6,605 bases of DNA, taken from assembly GCA_902497145.1 (NCBI GenBank), contig CABVDR010000101.1, positions 1-6,605 of the forward strand, written 5' to 3'. The notes beneath the pieces are model-generated. The model did no database searches. It saw only the letters and a list, made by a program, of their open reading frames with translations, and was not told the DNA's origin. Of this stretch, positions 1-5,869 are shown in pieces. The position numbers and the translations under genes were made by a program. Position 1 is the first letter of the stretch. Each line of letters starts with the position of its first letter. Source of the stretch: an uncultured Oscillospiraceae bacterium. GTDB lineage: Bacteria > Bacillota > Clostridia > Oscillospirales > Oscillospiraceae.

Positions 1-494
1 GTTGCTCCGGCGGCACCGGTAGGTCCGGTGGGACCGGTTGCACCCGCAGCACCGGTAGGTCCGGTGGGACCAGTTGCACCCGCGGCACCGGCAGGTCCGG
101 TGGGACCGGTTGCACCCGCAGCACCGGCAGGCCCAGTAGCGCCAGTCGGTCCGGTTATGCCTTCGGGTCCGGAGATACCTTGCGGCCCAGTGGGGCCAGT
201 TGCGCCATCAGGGCCGGGATAGCCCTGGGGACCTGTGGGGCCCACAGGTCCGGTGGGACCAGGTGCGCCAGTGGGACCGGAGATACCAGCCGGTCCAGTT
301 GCTCCGGCAGGCCCTGTTGCCCCGGTAGGGCCGGTAGGACCAGGACAGCAGGGGGGACAGGGCGGAGGACAGGGAGGCGGGCAGGGAGGACAACAGGAAG
401 GGTGGCACTTGGACGGCTGCTCACAGCCGGTGAGATAGGCCACCACCTCACCCTGTTTGTTCCACCCTCGCTGAGAGGGAAAATAATGATTCAT
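1..494 (-). CDS. Collagen-like Gly-X-Y repeat protein, probable spore-surface (BclA-like) protein, 3'-truncated by the window edge
   Basis: The minus strand is open from ATG at 494 to the left edge: 164 complete codons with no stop. The start is supported by GAGG at 503-506, 8 nt upstream. Residues 1-23 (MNHYFPSQRGWNKQGEVVAY...) have no signal peptide or membrane segment. Residues 24-50 hold nine cysteines among prolines (C24, C30, C34, C35, C38, C42, C46, C49, C50). From G52 to the edge there are about 37 uninterrupted Gly-X-Y triplets, mostly GPT, GAT, GPA and GAA. Such tracts form triple helices, and Thr in the Y position is typical of glycosylated exosporium filaments such as BclA. The lack of an export signal fits mother-cell assembly onto the spore, and a possible sigma-K-type promoter lies upstream. 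The collagen nature is clear; the spore role is inference. The C-terminal domain that would settle the family lies outside the window. Confidence 0.88.
   Translation of the reverse strand, partial: MNHYFPSQRGWNKQGEVVAYLTGCEQPSKCHPSCCPPCPPPCPPPCPPCCPGPTGPTGATGPAGATGPAGISGPTGAPGPTGPVGPTGPQGYPGPDGATGPTGPQGISGPEGITGPTGATGPAGAAGATGPTGPAGAAGATGPTGPTGAAGATGPTGPTGAAGA
15..122 (-). repeat. Three 36-bp tandem repeats inside the collagen-like tract
   Basis: Three head-to-tail 36-bp units occupy 15-50, 51-86 and 87-122 and differ at only a few positions. Bases 1-14 look like the diverged end of a further unit continuing off the left edge. Each unit encodes 12 residues, four triplets of the pattern GPT-GP(T/A)-GAA-GAT, so unit gain or loss keeps the frame. 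The region right of 122 is also Gly-X-Y but no longer near-identical between units, which suggests recent expansion at the distal end. There are no spacers, so this is not a CRISPR array. Confidence 0.85.
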
Positions 495-512
495 GGCAAG
501 TTCCTCTTTCCG

Positions 513-535
513 AAAAACTGTGGCTATGCCACAGT
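513..535 (-). promoter_or_regulatory. Leader hairpin with U-run upstream of the collagen-like gene
   Basis: ACTGTGGC and GCCACAGT (517-524 and 528-535) form a perfect 8-bp stem with a 3-nt loop. On the minus strand it is followed by a run of five T (513-517, the first within the stem). It ends only a few bases before the gene's Shine-Dalgarno sequence (503-506). The shape is that of an intrinsic terminator or attenuator, but its closeness to the ribosome site, and to the possible transcription start, would equally suit a 5'-end mRNA-stabilising hairpin. The hairpin is directly visible; its role is not determined. Confidence 0.55.
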
Positions 536-537
536 CC

Positions 538-563
538 ATCCTATGCGGTGGAGGAAAAAATGT
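538..563 (-). promoter_or_regulatory. Candidate sigma-K-like promoter for the collagen-like gene
   Basis: On the minus strand AC (562-563) is followed after 16 bp by CATAGGAT (538-545). This fits the AC-(16/17)-CATANNNT core of mother-cell sigma-K promoters; the usual final A of CATANNNTA is G here. It would place the transcription start near the base of the leader hairpin. The motif is short and could occur by chance. The support is its position about 45 bp from the start codon and the spore-surface look of the product. Confidence 0.35.
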
Positions 564-574
564 CCCGGAATGCC

Positions 575-603
575 TTGCCGGTAGGGAAAGGATGTGGTAG
601 AGT
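575..603 (+). promoter_or_regulatory. Candidate sigma-A promoter for the adh-glpK cluster
   Basis: TTGCCG (575-580) and TAGAGT (598-603) are 17 bp apart, each matching the vegetative consensus at 4 of 6 positions. TGG directly before the -10 element gives an extended -10. Transcription would begin about 30 bp before the start codon at 639. It is the best match in the 144-bp divergent intergenic region and lies just beyond the possible minus-strand sporulation promoter, so the two could interfere. Confidence 0.4.
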
Positions 604-638
604 TTTTACAGAAATGAAATAATTAAGGAGGAGTGCTC

Positions 639-1826
639 ATGCATGCATTTACCTTTTCTCTTCCCACCCAAATTGTCTTTGGCCCTGGTACCGAGGCAGA
701 GGTGGGCAAGCTGATTGTCCAGCAGGGCGGCCACCGGGTACTGGTGGTATACGGCGGACAGAGCGCGGTGCGCAGCGGGCTGATTGCCAAAGTGTAGCAG
801 GCTTTGACCGCAGCGGGTCTGGAACAGGAGACCTTTGGCGGCATTCACCCCAATCCCCGGCTGTTTCAGGTTCGGGAGGGCGTGGAGAAGGCAAAAAACA
901 TGCACGCGGACTTTATCCTGGCCGTTGGCGGCGGCAGCGTGATTGACGCCGCCAAGGCCATCGCCCTGGGTGTGGCCAACCCGGAGGCGGACCTGTGGGA
1001 CTTCTGGCTTCGAAAGCAGCCGGTGGAGCGCATTCTGCCGGTGGGGGTTGTGCTCACCATCTCTGCCGCGGGCAGCGAGACCAGTAATTCCGCTGTACTC
1101 ACCCGGGACGACACCCTGGAGAAACGGGGACTGGGCAGCGAGCTGCTGCGGCCCCGCTTTGCCGTGATGGATCCGGAGCTTACCTACACTCTGCCGCCCT
1201 ATCAGATTGCCTGCGGGGTAGTGGATATTATGATGCACACCATGGACCGCTATTTCACCTCGGTCACCGACAACACACTCACAGATGAAATTGCTGAGGG
1301 TGTACTGCGCAACGCGGTGCGCTGGGGAAAGAAAGCGCTGTCCAATTCTAAGGACTACCAGGCGATGAGTGAGCTGATGTGGACGGGAAGCATCTCCCAC
1401 AATGATCTGACCGGCCTGGGAGCGCCCAAGGACTTTGCCCCCCACCAGCTGGGTCATGAGCTCAGCGCCAAGTTTGACTGCGCCCATGGAGCTTCTCTGT
1501 CTGCCGTGTGGGGCAGCTGGGCTGCCTACTGCTGGAAGCAGAACCCCACCCGCTTTGCCCAATTCGGCGTGAAGGTGTGGGGGCTGGAGCTGGCCGGAAC
1601 CACCATGGAGGATCTGGCCCAGCAGGCCATTATGCAGACGGTGGACTATTTCCGCTCCTTGGGTATGCCCACCTGCCTCAGCGAGCTGGGCTGCCCCATT
1701 CAGACGGAGGAGGAGCTGCAGGATTTGGCCCGCCGGTGTACCTTCTACGGGGCACGGACCATCGGCTCCTTCCAGGTACTGGGCTATGACGACATCCTGG
1801 CCATCTACCGTATGGCCAACCACTAA
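639..1826 (+). pseudogene. Iron-containing alcohol dehydrogenase (butanol dehydrogenase/YqhD type), interrupted by in-frame TAG at codon 53
   Basis: Family members reduce aldehydes to alcohols with NAD(P)H. Reading from ATG 639, with AAGGAGGAG at 625-633, gives MHAFTFSLPTQIVFGPGTEA, a typical family N-terminus. The frame meets TAG at 795-797 (codon 53) and continues in the same frame to TAA at 1826, 395 codons in all, the normal family length. The nucleotide-binding GGGS motif is at residues 97-100. The metal ligands are all present: D196 and H200 (DIMMH), H269, and H283 (CAHGAS). Everything except codon 53 looks intact, so this is a recent single-base nonsense change, a sequencing error or, much less likely, a recoded codon. 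Reinitiation at TTG 804 or ATG 900 would yield a protein lacking part of the cofactor domain. It lies 63 bp upstream of glpK with no terminator between. The substrate cannot be read from the sequence; it resembles BdhA/YqhD more than 1,3-propanediol dehydrogenase. Confidence 0.85.
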
Positions 1827-1877
1827 ACCTTTACACGGCCCGCCTTTTCTGTCAAAATGTAGAAAAACAACTTGCTC

Positions 1878-1883
1878 AGGAGG
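1878..1883 (+). promoter_or_regulatory. glpK: Ribosome binding site fixing the glpK start
   Basis: A perfect AGGAGG lies 6 nt before ATG 1890. An in-frame TTG at 1872 lies upstream of this site and has none of its own, so the start is taken at 1890, giving MKQYVIALDQGTTSSR as expected for glycerol kinases. Confidence 0.85.
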
Positions 1884-1889
1884 CGCGCT

Positions 1890-3386
1890 ATGAAGCAATA
1901 TGTCATTGCCCTGGACCAGGGGACCACAAGCAGCCGCTGTATCCTTTTTGACCGGGAACAGAATATTGTGGGGGTAGCTCAGCGGGAATTTACCCAGATT
2001 TACCCCAAGCCAGGCTGGGTGGAACAGGACCCCATGGAGATCTGGTCCAGTCAGTCCTCCGTCATGACGGAGGTACTGGCTCAGACGGGCATTGCCCCCA
2101 CTGAGGTGGCCGCCATCGGCATCACCAACCAGCGGGAGACCACCATCGTCTGGGACAAGACCACCGGCCGCCCTATCTACAACGCCATTGTATGGCAGTG
2201 CCGCCGTACCGCACCTCTGTGTGAGGAGCTGAAGGCCGACGAGACTTTTTGCGACTATATCAAGGAGCATACCGGCCTGCTGATTGACGCCTACTTCTCC
2301 GCCACGAAACTTAAGTGGATTTTGGACCATGTGGAAGGGGCCAGGGAGCGGGCCAGGGCCGGGGAGCTGCTGTTTGGAACCGTAGATTCCTGGCTGGTGT
2401 GGAAGCTGACCGGGGGTAAGGTCCATGTCACCGACTACACCAACGCCAGCCGCACCATGCTCTTTGACATCCAAAATCTATGCTGGGACGAGGAGATCTG
2501 CCGCCGGCTGGACATCCCCATGGACATGCTGCCCCAGGTATGCTCTTCCAGCCAGGTATACGGCTATGCCAACCTCCAGGGGCTGGAGGTGCCCATCGCG
2601 GGCATTGCCGGGGACCAGCAGGCCGCCCTCTTTGGCCAGGGCTGTTTCCAGCCCGGCGAGGCCAAAAACACCTACGGCACCGGCTGCTTTTTGCTGATGA
2701 ATACCGGGGAGCAGCTGTGCCGGAGCAAAAACGGTCTGCTCACCACCATTGCCATCGGCCTTGGCGGCAAGGTACAGTATGCCCTGGAGGGCTCCGTGTT
2801 TGTGGGCGGTGCGGTGATCCAGTGGATCCGGGATGAGCTGCGGTTTATCTCGGAATCCCGGGACGCGGAGTACTATGCCTCCAAGGTGCCGGACACCGGG
2901 GGCGTCTATCTGGTGCCCGCCTTTACCGGTCTGGGCGCTCCCTACTGGGACATGTACGCCCGGGGCGCCCTGATAGGGCTGACCCGGGGGACCAACCGGG
3001 ACCACATTATCCGGGCGGCTCAGGAGTCCATTGCCTATCAGAGCTGGGACCTGGTGGACGCCATGGAAAAGGATACCGGTATCCCCCTCAGCGTTTTGAA
3101 TGCCGACGGAGGAGCCAGTCGGGACAAGTTTTTGATGCAGTTCCAGGCGGACATTCTCAATAAACCGGTGCGCCGCCCGGTGATCCGGGAGACCACCGCT
3201 CTGGGTGCCGCCCTGCTGGCCGGACTGGCCACCGGGGTTTGGAGCAGCCAGGAGGAGGTCAAAAGCCGCATGAAGACGGACAATCTTTATGAGCCTGCCA
3301 TGGATGAAGCCAAGCGGCAGAAACTGCTGCGAGGCTGGCATAAGGCGGTAGGCCGCATCCTGGATTGGGCGGAGCCGGAGGAATAA
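1890..3386 (+). CDS. glpK: Glycerol kinase
   Basis: It phosphorylates glycerol to sn-glycerol-3-phosphate with ATP in the cytoplasm. The 498 residues match the family's usual ~500. The FGGY-kinase phosphate loop is residues 9-16 (DQGTTSSR). Glycerol-binding R82, E83 and Y135, and the catalytic base D242 in GIAGDQQAA, correspond to E. coli R83, E84, Y135 and D245. The C-terminal ATP-lobe motifs GGASRDKFLMQ and LGAALLAGLATGVW are present. The regulatory loop before EVPIAG reads YANLQGL. It has neither the E. coli fructose-1,6-bisphosphate loop (GGKGGTR) nor the histidine that Enterococcus/Bacillus HPr phosphorylates; N228 occupies that position by my alignment, so allosteric control may be absent or different. 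It probably shares a transcript with the broken dehydrogenase upstream and the small gene 18 bp downstream. A weak extra promoter (TTTACA 1830-1835, CAAAAT 1853-1858) is possible. No glycerol facilitator or G3P dehydrogenase gene is in view. Confidence 0.96.
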   Translation: MKQYVIALDQGTTSSRCILFDREQNIVGVAQREFTQIYPKPGWVEQDPMEIWSSQSSVMTEVLAQTGIAPTEVAAIGITNQRETTIVWDKTTGRPIYNAIVWQCRRTAPLCEELKADETFCDYIKEHTGLLIDAYFSATKLKWILDHVEGARERARAGELLFGTVDSWLVWKLTGGKVHVTDYTNASRTMLFDIQNLCWDEEICRRLDIPMDMLPQVCSSSQVYGYANLQGLEVPIAGIAGDQQAALFGQGCFQPGEAKNTYGTGCFLLMNTGEQLCRSKNGLLTTIAIGLGGKVQYALEGSVFVGGAVIQWIRDELRFISESRDAEYYASKVPDTGGVYLVPAFTGLGAPYWDMYARGALIGLTRGTNRDHIIRAAQESIAYQSWDLVDAMEKDTGIPLSVLNADGGASRDKFLMQFQADILNKPVRRPVIRETTALGAALLAGLATGVWSSQEEVKSRMKTDNLYEPAMDEAKRQKLLRGWHKAVGRILDWAEPEE

Positions 3387-3392
3387 CAACAC

Positions 3393-3397
3393 GGAGG
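3393..3397 (+). promoter_or_regulatory. Ribosome binding site supporting a TTG start
   Basis: GGAGG lies 7 nt before TTG 3405. There is no ATG or GTG in this frame near the beginning, and the encoded MSEIFIPTMLFWENG follows directly, so the TTG start is favoured. Confidence 0.7.
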
Positions 3398-3404
3398 CAG
3401 GATT

Positions 3405-3659
3405 TTGAGCGAAATTTTTATTCCCACCATGCTGTTTTGGGAAAACGGAAATACTTGGTACGGAAGCTTGGGAAACGCCCGGTTTTACATTGCTCCCCAG
3501 GAGGAGCAGTTTCACGTGCAGCTGTGGCGGGGTGAGCTGACCAAGGAGCTGAGCGAGATCGAGGAGGAAATCGACTTTCCCCTCAGCGAAGAGGGGCTTG
3601 GACAGATGACCGCCTGGCTGGAGGCGCGCAGCGCTGAAATAAACCACGCCAAAGAGTAA
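3405..3659 (+). CDS. Small acidic protein of unknown function (84 aa)
   Basis: I do not recognise a named family. It starts with TTG, 18 bp after the glpK stop, and ends 4 bp before a strong terminator, so it is the last gene of that transcript. The product is rich in Glu (15 Glu and 1 Asp against 5 Lys/Arg) with no signal peptide, membrane segment or cysteine. Residues 4-43 look beta-rich and aromatic (FWENGNTWYGS at 11-21, FYIAP at 27-31, FHVQLWRG at 36-43). Residues 44-57 are a highly charged helix (ELTKELSEIEEEID), and 61-80 look like a second helix (SEEGLGQMTAWLEA). It is probably a compact cytoplasmic domain. The ribosome site, codon use like glpK and operon position argue that it is real. 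A role linked to glycerol kinase is only a guess from position. Confidence 0.75.
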   Translation: MSEIFIPTMLFWENGNTWYGSLGNARFYIAPQEEQFHVQLWRGELTKELSEIEEEIDFPLSEEGLGQMTAWLEARSAEINHAKE

Positions 3660-3702
3660 AAAGCAGAGCCGTTGGAGAAACCCTCCAGCGGCTCTGTTTT
3701 TT
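3658..3702. terminator. Bidirectional intrinsic terminator between convergent genes
   Basis: CAGAGCCGTTGGAG (3664-3677) pairs with CTCCAGCGGCTCTG (3683-3696): 14 bp with one G-U pair and a 5-nt loop. T6 follows at 3697-3702 for the plus strand. A5 at 3658-3662 gives the minus strand its own U-run. It ends the glpK cluster from the left and the phosphodiesterase gene, whose stop is at 3705-3707, from the right. Confidence 0.93.
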
Positions 3703-3704
3703 GC

Positions 3705-4571
3705 TTATGCGGTTTTTTGCTGCACCCAAGCCGGGGCGCGCATGGGGGGCTGGAAGCCCTCAAAGATGACGGAGAACCCCTCTCGCTCCAACTGTTCCAT
3801 TTCCCGGGGGCTGCGTACGGTCCAACCGAACATTTTCAGCCGATGGAGCTTGCGGCACAGCCACACGGAGGGCACCCACCGGTGCTCCTGGCGGAAGGAA
3901 ATAAAGTCGGGACGGGTCAGGAAGTTGGAGAGCAGATTGGTCATGGCAAAAGCTTGCCAGGCCTTCAGCTCTCCCCGGCAGCGCCAAAAGTTTTCCGATA
4001 GCTGTCCCCGGCAGACATCGGGGCGGTGGCGGGCCAGCCAGAACAGCACACCGGGGTGAAAGGACTCAATGCAGTAGTTCACCCGGTAGCGGTCCAGGGT
4101 GCGCACAGTTTGCTCCACCAGCTTTTTCACGTCAAAGTAGTCCGCTTTCAGTTCCACCAGCAGGGGAGGACCGTCCTGAAAGACCTCCAAAACCTCCTCC
4201 AGCAGAGGAATTTGTTCCTGGGTCCCCTCCAGGCGGTACTGCTTGAGCTGGGGAACGGTGAGCTGTTCCACAATTACGTCGGCACCGGCGGTGCGCAGGA
4301 GACTCTTGTCATGGATAACCGCCAGGCGTCCATCCTTGGTGAGGTGGACGTCCAGCTCCACGCCGCAGCCCAGCGCACGGGCCCGGCGGAAGGCAGCCAT
4401 GGAATTTTCCGGGATGCCCCGGGCGGGGTCATAGAGCCCGCGGTGGGCATAGCGAAACCGGCGTAATACACTCCATTTGGGGTGATTGCGGCGGCCCCGG
4501 GTAGCAAAGATCCAAAAGGCGATCAGAGCAACCGGAGTACAAAGGGCCGCAACGGCGGCAAAAAAACCCAT
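3705..4571 (-). CDS. Membrane-anchored glycerophosphodiester phosphodiesterase
   Basis: It hydrolyses glycerophosphodiesters from phospholipid turnover to glycerol-3-phosphate and an alcohol. The start at ATG 4571 has AGGAGG at 4580-4585, 8 nt upstream. Residues 2-24 form one hydrophobic segment (GFFAAVAALCTPVALIAFWI...). The basic RGRR that follows suggests the enzyme domain stays on the cytoplasmic side (inference). The GDPD core shows YAHRG (H43, R44), IPENS (E55, N56), ELDVHLTKDG (E72, D74), HD (H87) and VELK (E140, K142): the two catalytic histidines and metal-binding acidic residues of the family. FGWTV near the C-terminus is also typical. The 288-residue length suits a one-anchor, single-domain enzyme. 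It has its own promoter (4623-4651) and ends in the shared terminator. GlpK makes the same product from the opposite strand, so both could supply lipid synthesis. The exact diester substrate is unknown. Confidence 0.93.
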   Translation of the reverse strand: MGFFAAVAALCTPVALIAFWIFATRGRRNHPKWSVLRRFRYAHRGLYDPARGIPENSMAAFRRARALGCGVELDVHLTKDGRLAVIHDKSLLRTAGADVIVEQLTVPQLKQYRLEGTQEQIPLLEEVLEVFQDGPPLLVELKADYFDVKKLVEQTVRTLDRYRVNYCIESFHPGVLFWLARHRPDVCRGQLSENFWRCRGELKAWQAFAMTNLLSNFLTRPDFISFRQEHRWVPSVWLCRKLHRLKMFGWTVRSPREMEQLEREGFSVIFEGFQPPMRAPAWVQQKTA

Positions 4572-4622
4572 TGGAATCTCCTCCTTTCCAAGGCGGGTTC
4601 TCCCAAAACACTCTCTCTTTTT

Positions 4623-4651
4623 ATTCTAGCATTCCCAATATCGGGTGTAAA
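4623..4651 (-). promoter_or_regulatory. Sigma-A promoter for the phosphodiesterase gene, with a palindromic spacer
   Basis: On the minus strand TTTACA (4646-4651) and TAGAAT (4623-4628) are exactly 17 bp apart, each 5 of 6 to consensus. TGC immediately before the -10 element makes it an extended -10 promoter. It lies between the reductase stop and the phosphodiesterase start. The spacer contains a near-palindrome, CCCAATATCGGG (4634-4645, 10 of 12 positions symmetric), where a repressor could sit. Confidence 0.7.
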
Positions 4652-4678
4652 GTGACAATCCGGTATCGCGGAGAATTC

Positions 4679-5701
4679 TCAGCCCTTGCTGGCCTCCAGC
4701 ACCTTCCAGTAGTTGTCGTAATTTTCTTTCAGCAGACGGGGAGTGTCCAGACCGTAGGGGCATTTGGAGCTGCAATGGTTGCAGTGCAGACAGGTCTCGA
4801 TCTTCTTCATCTCCTTCTGCCACTCCTCCGAGAGCCAGCCGGAGGTGGGGGCGCGGCGGAGCATGAGGGACATGCGGGCGCAGTCGTTAATTTTGATGCC
4901 CATGGGGCAGGGCATACAGTAGCCGCAGCCCCGGCAGAAGTCGCCGGAGAGCTCCTTGCGGTCGTGGTCAATGACAGCCTGACGCTCCGCCGTCATAGCG
5001 GGGGCCTCGTGGATGCAGGAGAGAAACTCGTCCAGTTCCCACTGGTGCTGGACCCCCCAGATGGGCAGGACGGTGGGCTGCTGCTCCATAAAGGCGGCAG
5101 CCACCATGCCATCCCGAATAAGGCCGCCAGCCAGGCCCTTCATGGCGATAAAGCCCATGTTGGCCGCCTTACACTTTTCCACCAGCTCCTGCTCCTGAGG
5201 ACCGGCCAGGTAGCTGTAAGGGAACTGGAGGGTCTCGTAGAGCCCGGAATCAATGGCCTCGTGGGCCACGGCCAGGCGGTGGTTGGTGATGGCGATGTGG
5301 CGGATCTTGCCCTGCTTTTTGGCCTCCAGGGCGGCGTCATACAGGCCGTCCTCTCCGCCGGGTTTGGGGCAGAAGGCAGGGTTATGGAACTGATAGACGT
5401 CGATGTAGTCGGTCTGGAGCATACGCAGGCTCTGCTCCAGGTCTTTCCACATGCCCTCGGCGGTGGTGGCTCCGGTCTTGGTGGCGATGTAAATTTTGTC
5501 CCGCATACCGGCAAAGGCGGCGCCTACCTTTTCTTCACTGTCCGAGTAGGCACGGGCGGTATCAAAGTAGTTCATGCCGCCGTCGTAGGCCCGATGGAGC
5601 AGAGCCACGGCGTCTTCCTTGGAGATGCGCTGAATGGGCAGGCAGCCGAAGGCCTGCTTCTGCGCTTTGATCCCTGTTTTTCCCAGTGTGACAAATCCCA
5701 T
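4679..5701 (-). CDS. Aldo/keto reductase with C-terminal ferredoxin-type 2x[4Fe-4S] domain
   Basis: It is a predicted oxidoreductase acting on an unidentified carbonyl compound. ATG 5701 is preceded by AGGAGGAGGA (5709-5718). The N-terminal aldo/keto-reductase barrel carries the full catalytic tetrad: D47 and Y52 (FDTARAY), K75 (ATKTG) and H106 (YQFHNP). From about residue 255 an iron-sulfur domain follows, with C256-x2-C259-x2-C262-x3-C266 (CRGCGYCMPCP) and C304-x2-C307-x2-C310-x3-C314 (CLHCNHCSSKCP), enough for two 4Fe-4S clusters. The 340-residue length and domain order match the known anaerobe family of AKR-ferredoxin proteins, where the clusters probably exchange electrons with ferredoxin or another partner. 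There is no signal peptide, so it is cytoplasmic. It has its own promoter, and no clear terminator follows, so some transcripts may read into the phosphodiesterase gene. Confidence 0.93.
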   Translation of the reverse strand: MGFVTLGKTGIKAQKQAFGCLPIQRISKEDAVALLHRAYDGGMNYFDTARAYSDSEEKVGAAFAGMRDKIYIATKTGATTAEGMWKDLEQSLRMLQTDYIDVYQFHNPAFCPKPGGEDGLYDAALEAKKQGKIRHIAITNHRLAVAHEAIDSGLYETLQFPYSYLAGPQEQELVEKCKAANMGFIAMKGLAGGLIRDGMVAAAFMEQQPTVLPIWGVQHQWELDEFLSCIHEAPAMTAERQAVIDHDRKELSGDFCRGCGYCMPCPMGIKINDCARMSLMLRRAPTSGWLSEEWQKEMKKIETCLHCNHCSSKCPYGLDTPRLLKENYDNYWKVLEASKG

Positions 5702-5738
5702 AGTAATGTCCTCCTCCTAGGTGCTTTTCTATTTCTAT

Positions 5739-5767
5739 ATTAAAAAACCTTTGTCTGTTTCTGTCAA
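5739..5767 (-). promoter_or_regulatory. Sigma-A promoter for the aldo/keto reductase gene
   Basis: A perfect TTGACA (5762-5767, minus strand) is followed after 17 bp by TTTAAT (5739-5744, 5 of 6). The local sequence around the -10 element is AT-rich in an otherwise GC-rich window. It lies about 40 bp before the start codon, giving a short leader with room only for the ribosome site. Confidence 0.75.
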
Positions 5768-5804
5768 GAGCAGGGAGGGGAAATGAAAGTAAAGTAACAA
5801 ACAT

Positions 5805-5834
5805 AAAAAAGGGGAGACGCGGATGCGTCTCCCC
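5805..5834 (-). terminator. Intrinsic terminator of valS
   Basis: Reading the minus strand, GGGGAGACGC (5825-5834) pairs perfectly with GCGTCTCCCC (5811-5820) around a 4-nt loop, followed by T6 (5805-5810). It ends transcription coming from valS before the reductase promoter. Confidence 0.94.
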
Positions 5835-5838
5835 AGAG

Positions 5839-5855
5839 GCGAAACAAAGTTTCGC
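5839..5855 (-). repeat. Small perfect hairpin in the valS 3' region
   Basis: GCGAAAC and GTTTCGC (5839-5845 and 5849-5855) form a 7-bp stem with a 3-nt loop, immediately before the terminator stem. No T-run follows directly, so it is not a terminator by itself. Confidence 0.6.
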
Positions 5856-5869
5856 AGGAAGTTCTTTTG

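Noticed and set aside
1..122. A CRISPR-like array of 36-bp repeats
   Set aside because: The units are directly adjacent with no spacers and encode collagen triplets.
28..438. Plus-strand proline/valine-rich open frames in the first 440 bases
   Set aside because: They are the antisense reading of the Gly-X-Y codons; the minus strand has a regular glycine every third residue and a proper start with a ribosome site.
795..797. TAG as a pyrrolysine codon
   Set aside because: Known pyrrolysine proteins are chiefly methylamine methyltransferases, no pyl genes are in view, and the family usually has an ordinary residue here; a nonsense change or error is simpler.
1827..1889. A separate glpK promoter or riboswitch in the gap after the dehydrogenase
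   Set aside because: Only a weak TTTACA-17-CAAAAT match is present and 63 bp is too short for a known riboswitch; co-transcription is simpler.
606..3647. Long minus-strand open frames (622 and 389 aa) opposite the dehydrogenase and glpK
   Set aside because: They have no recognisable domains and lie opposite clearly conserved enzymes; GC-biased third positions remove antisense stops.
4671..4680. Perfect 10-bp palindrome GAGAATTCTC at the reductase stop codon
   Set aside because: It is short, overlaps the stop, has no T-run, and is expected by chance in a window this size.
4571..5743. A 390-aa plus-strand open frame opposite the aldo/keto reductase
   Set aside because: It is antisense to a protein with a complete catalytic tetrad and eight cluster cysteines; the plus-strand translation shows no family features.
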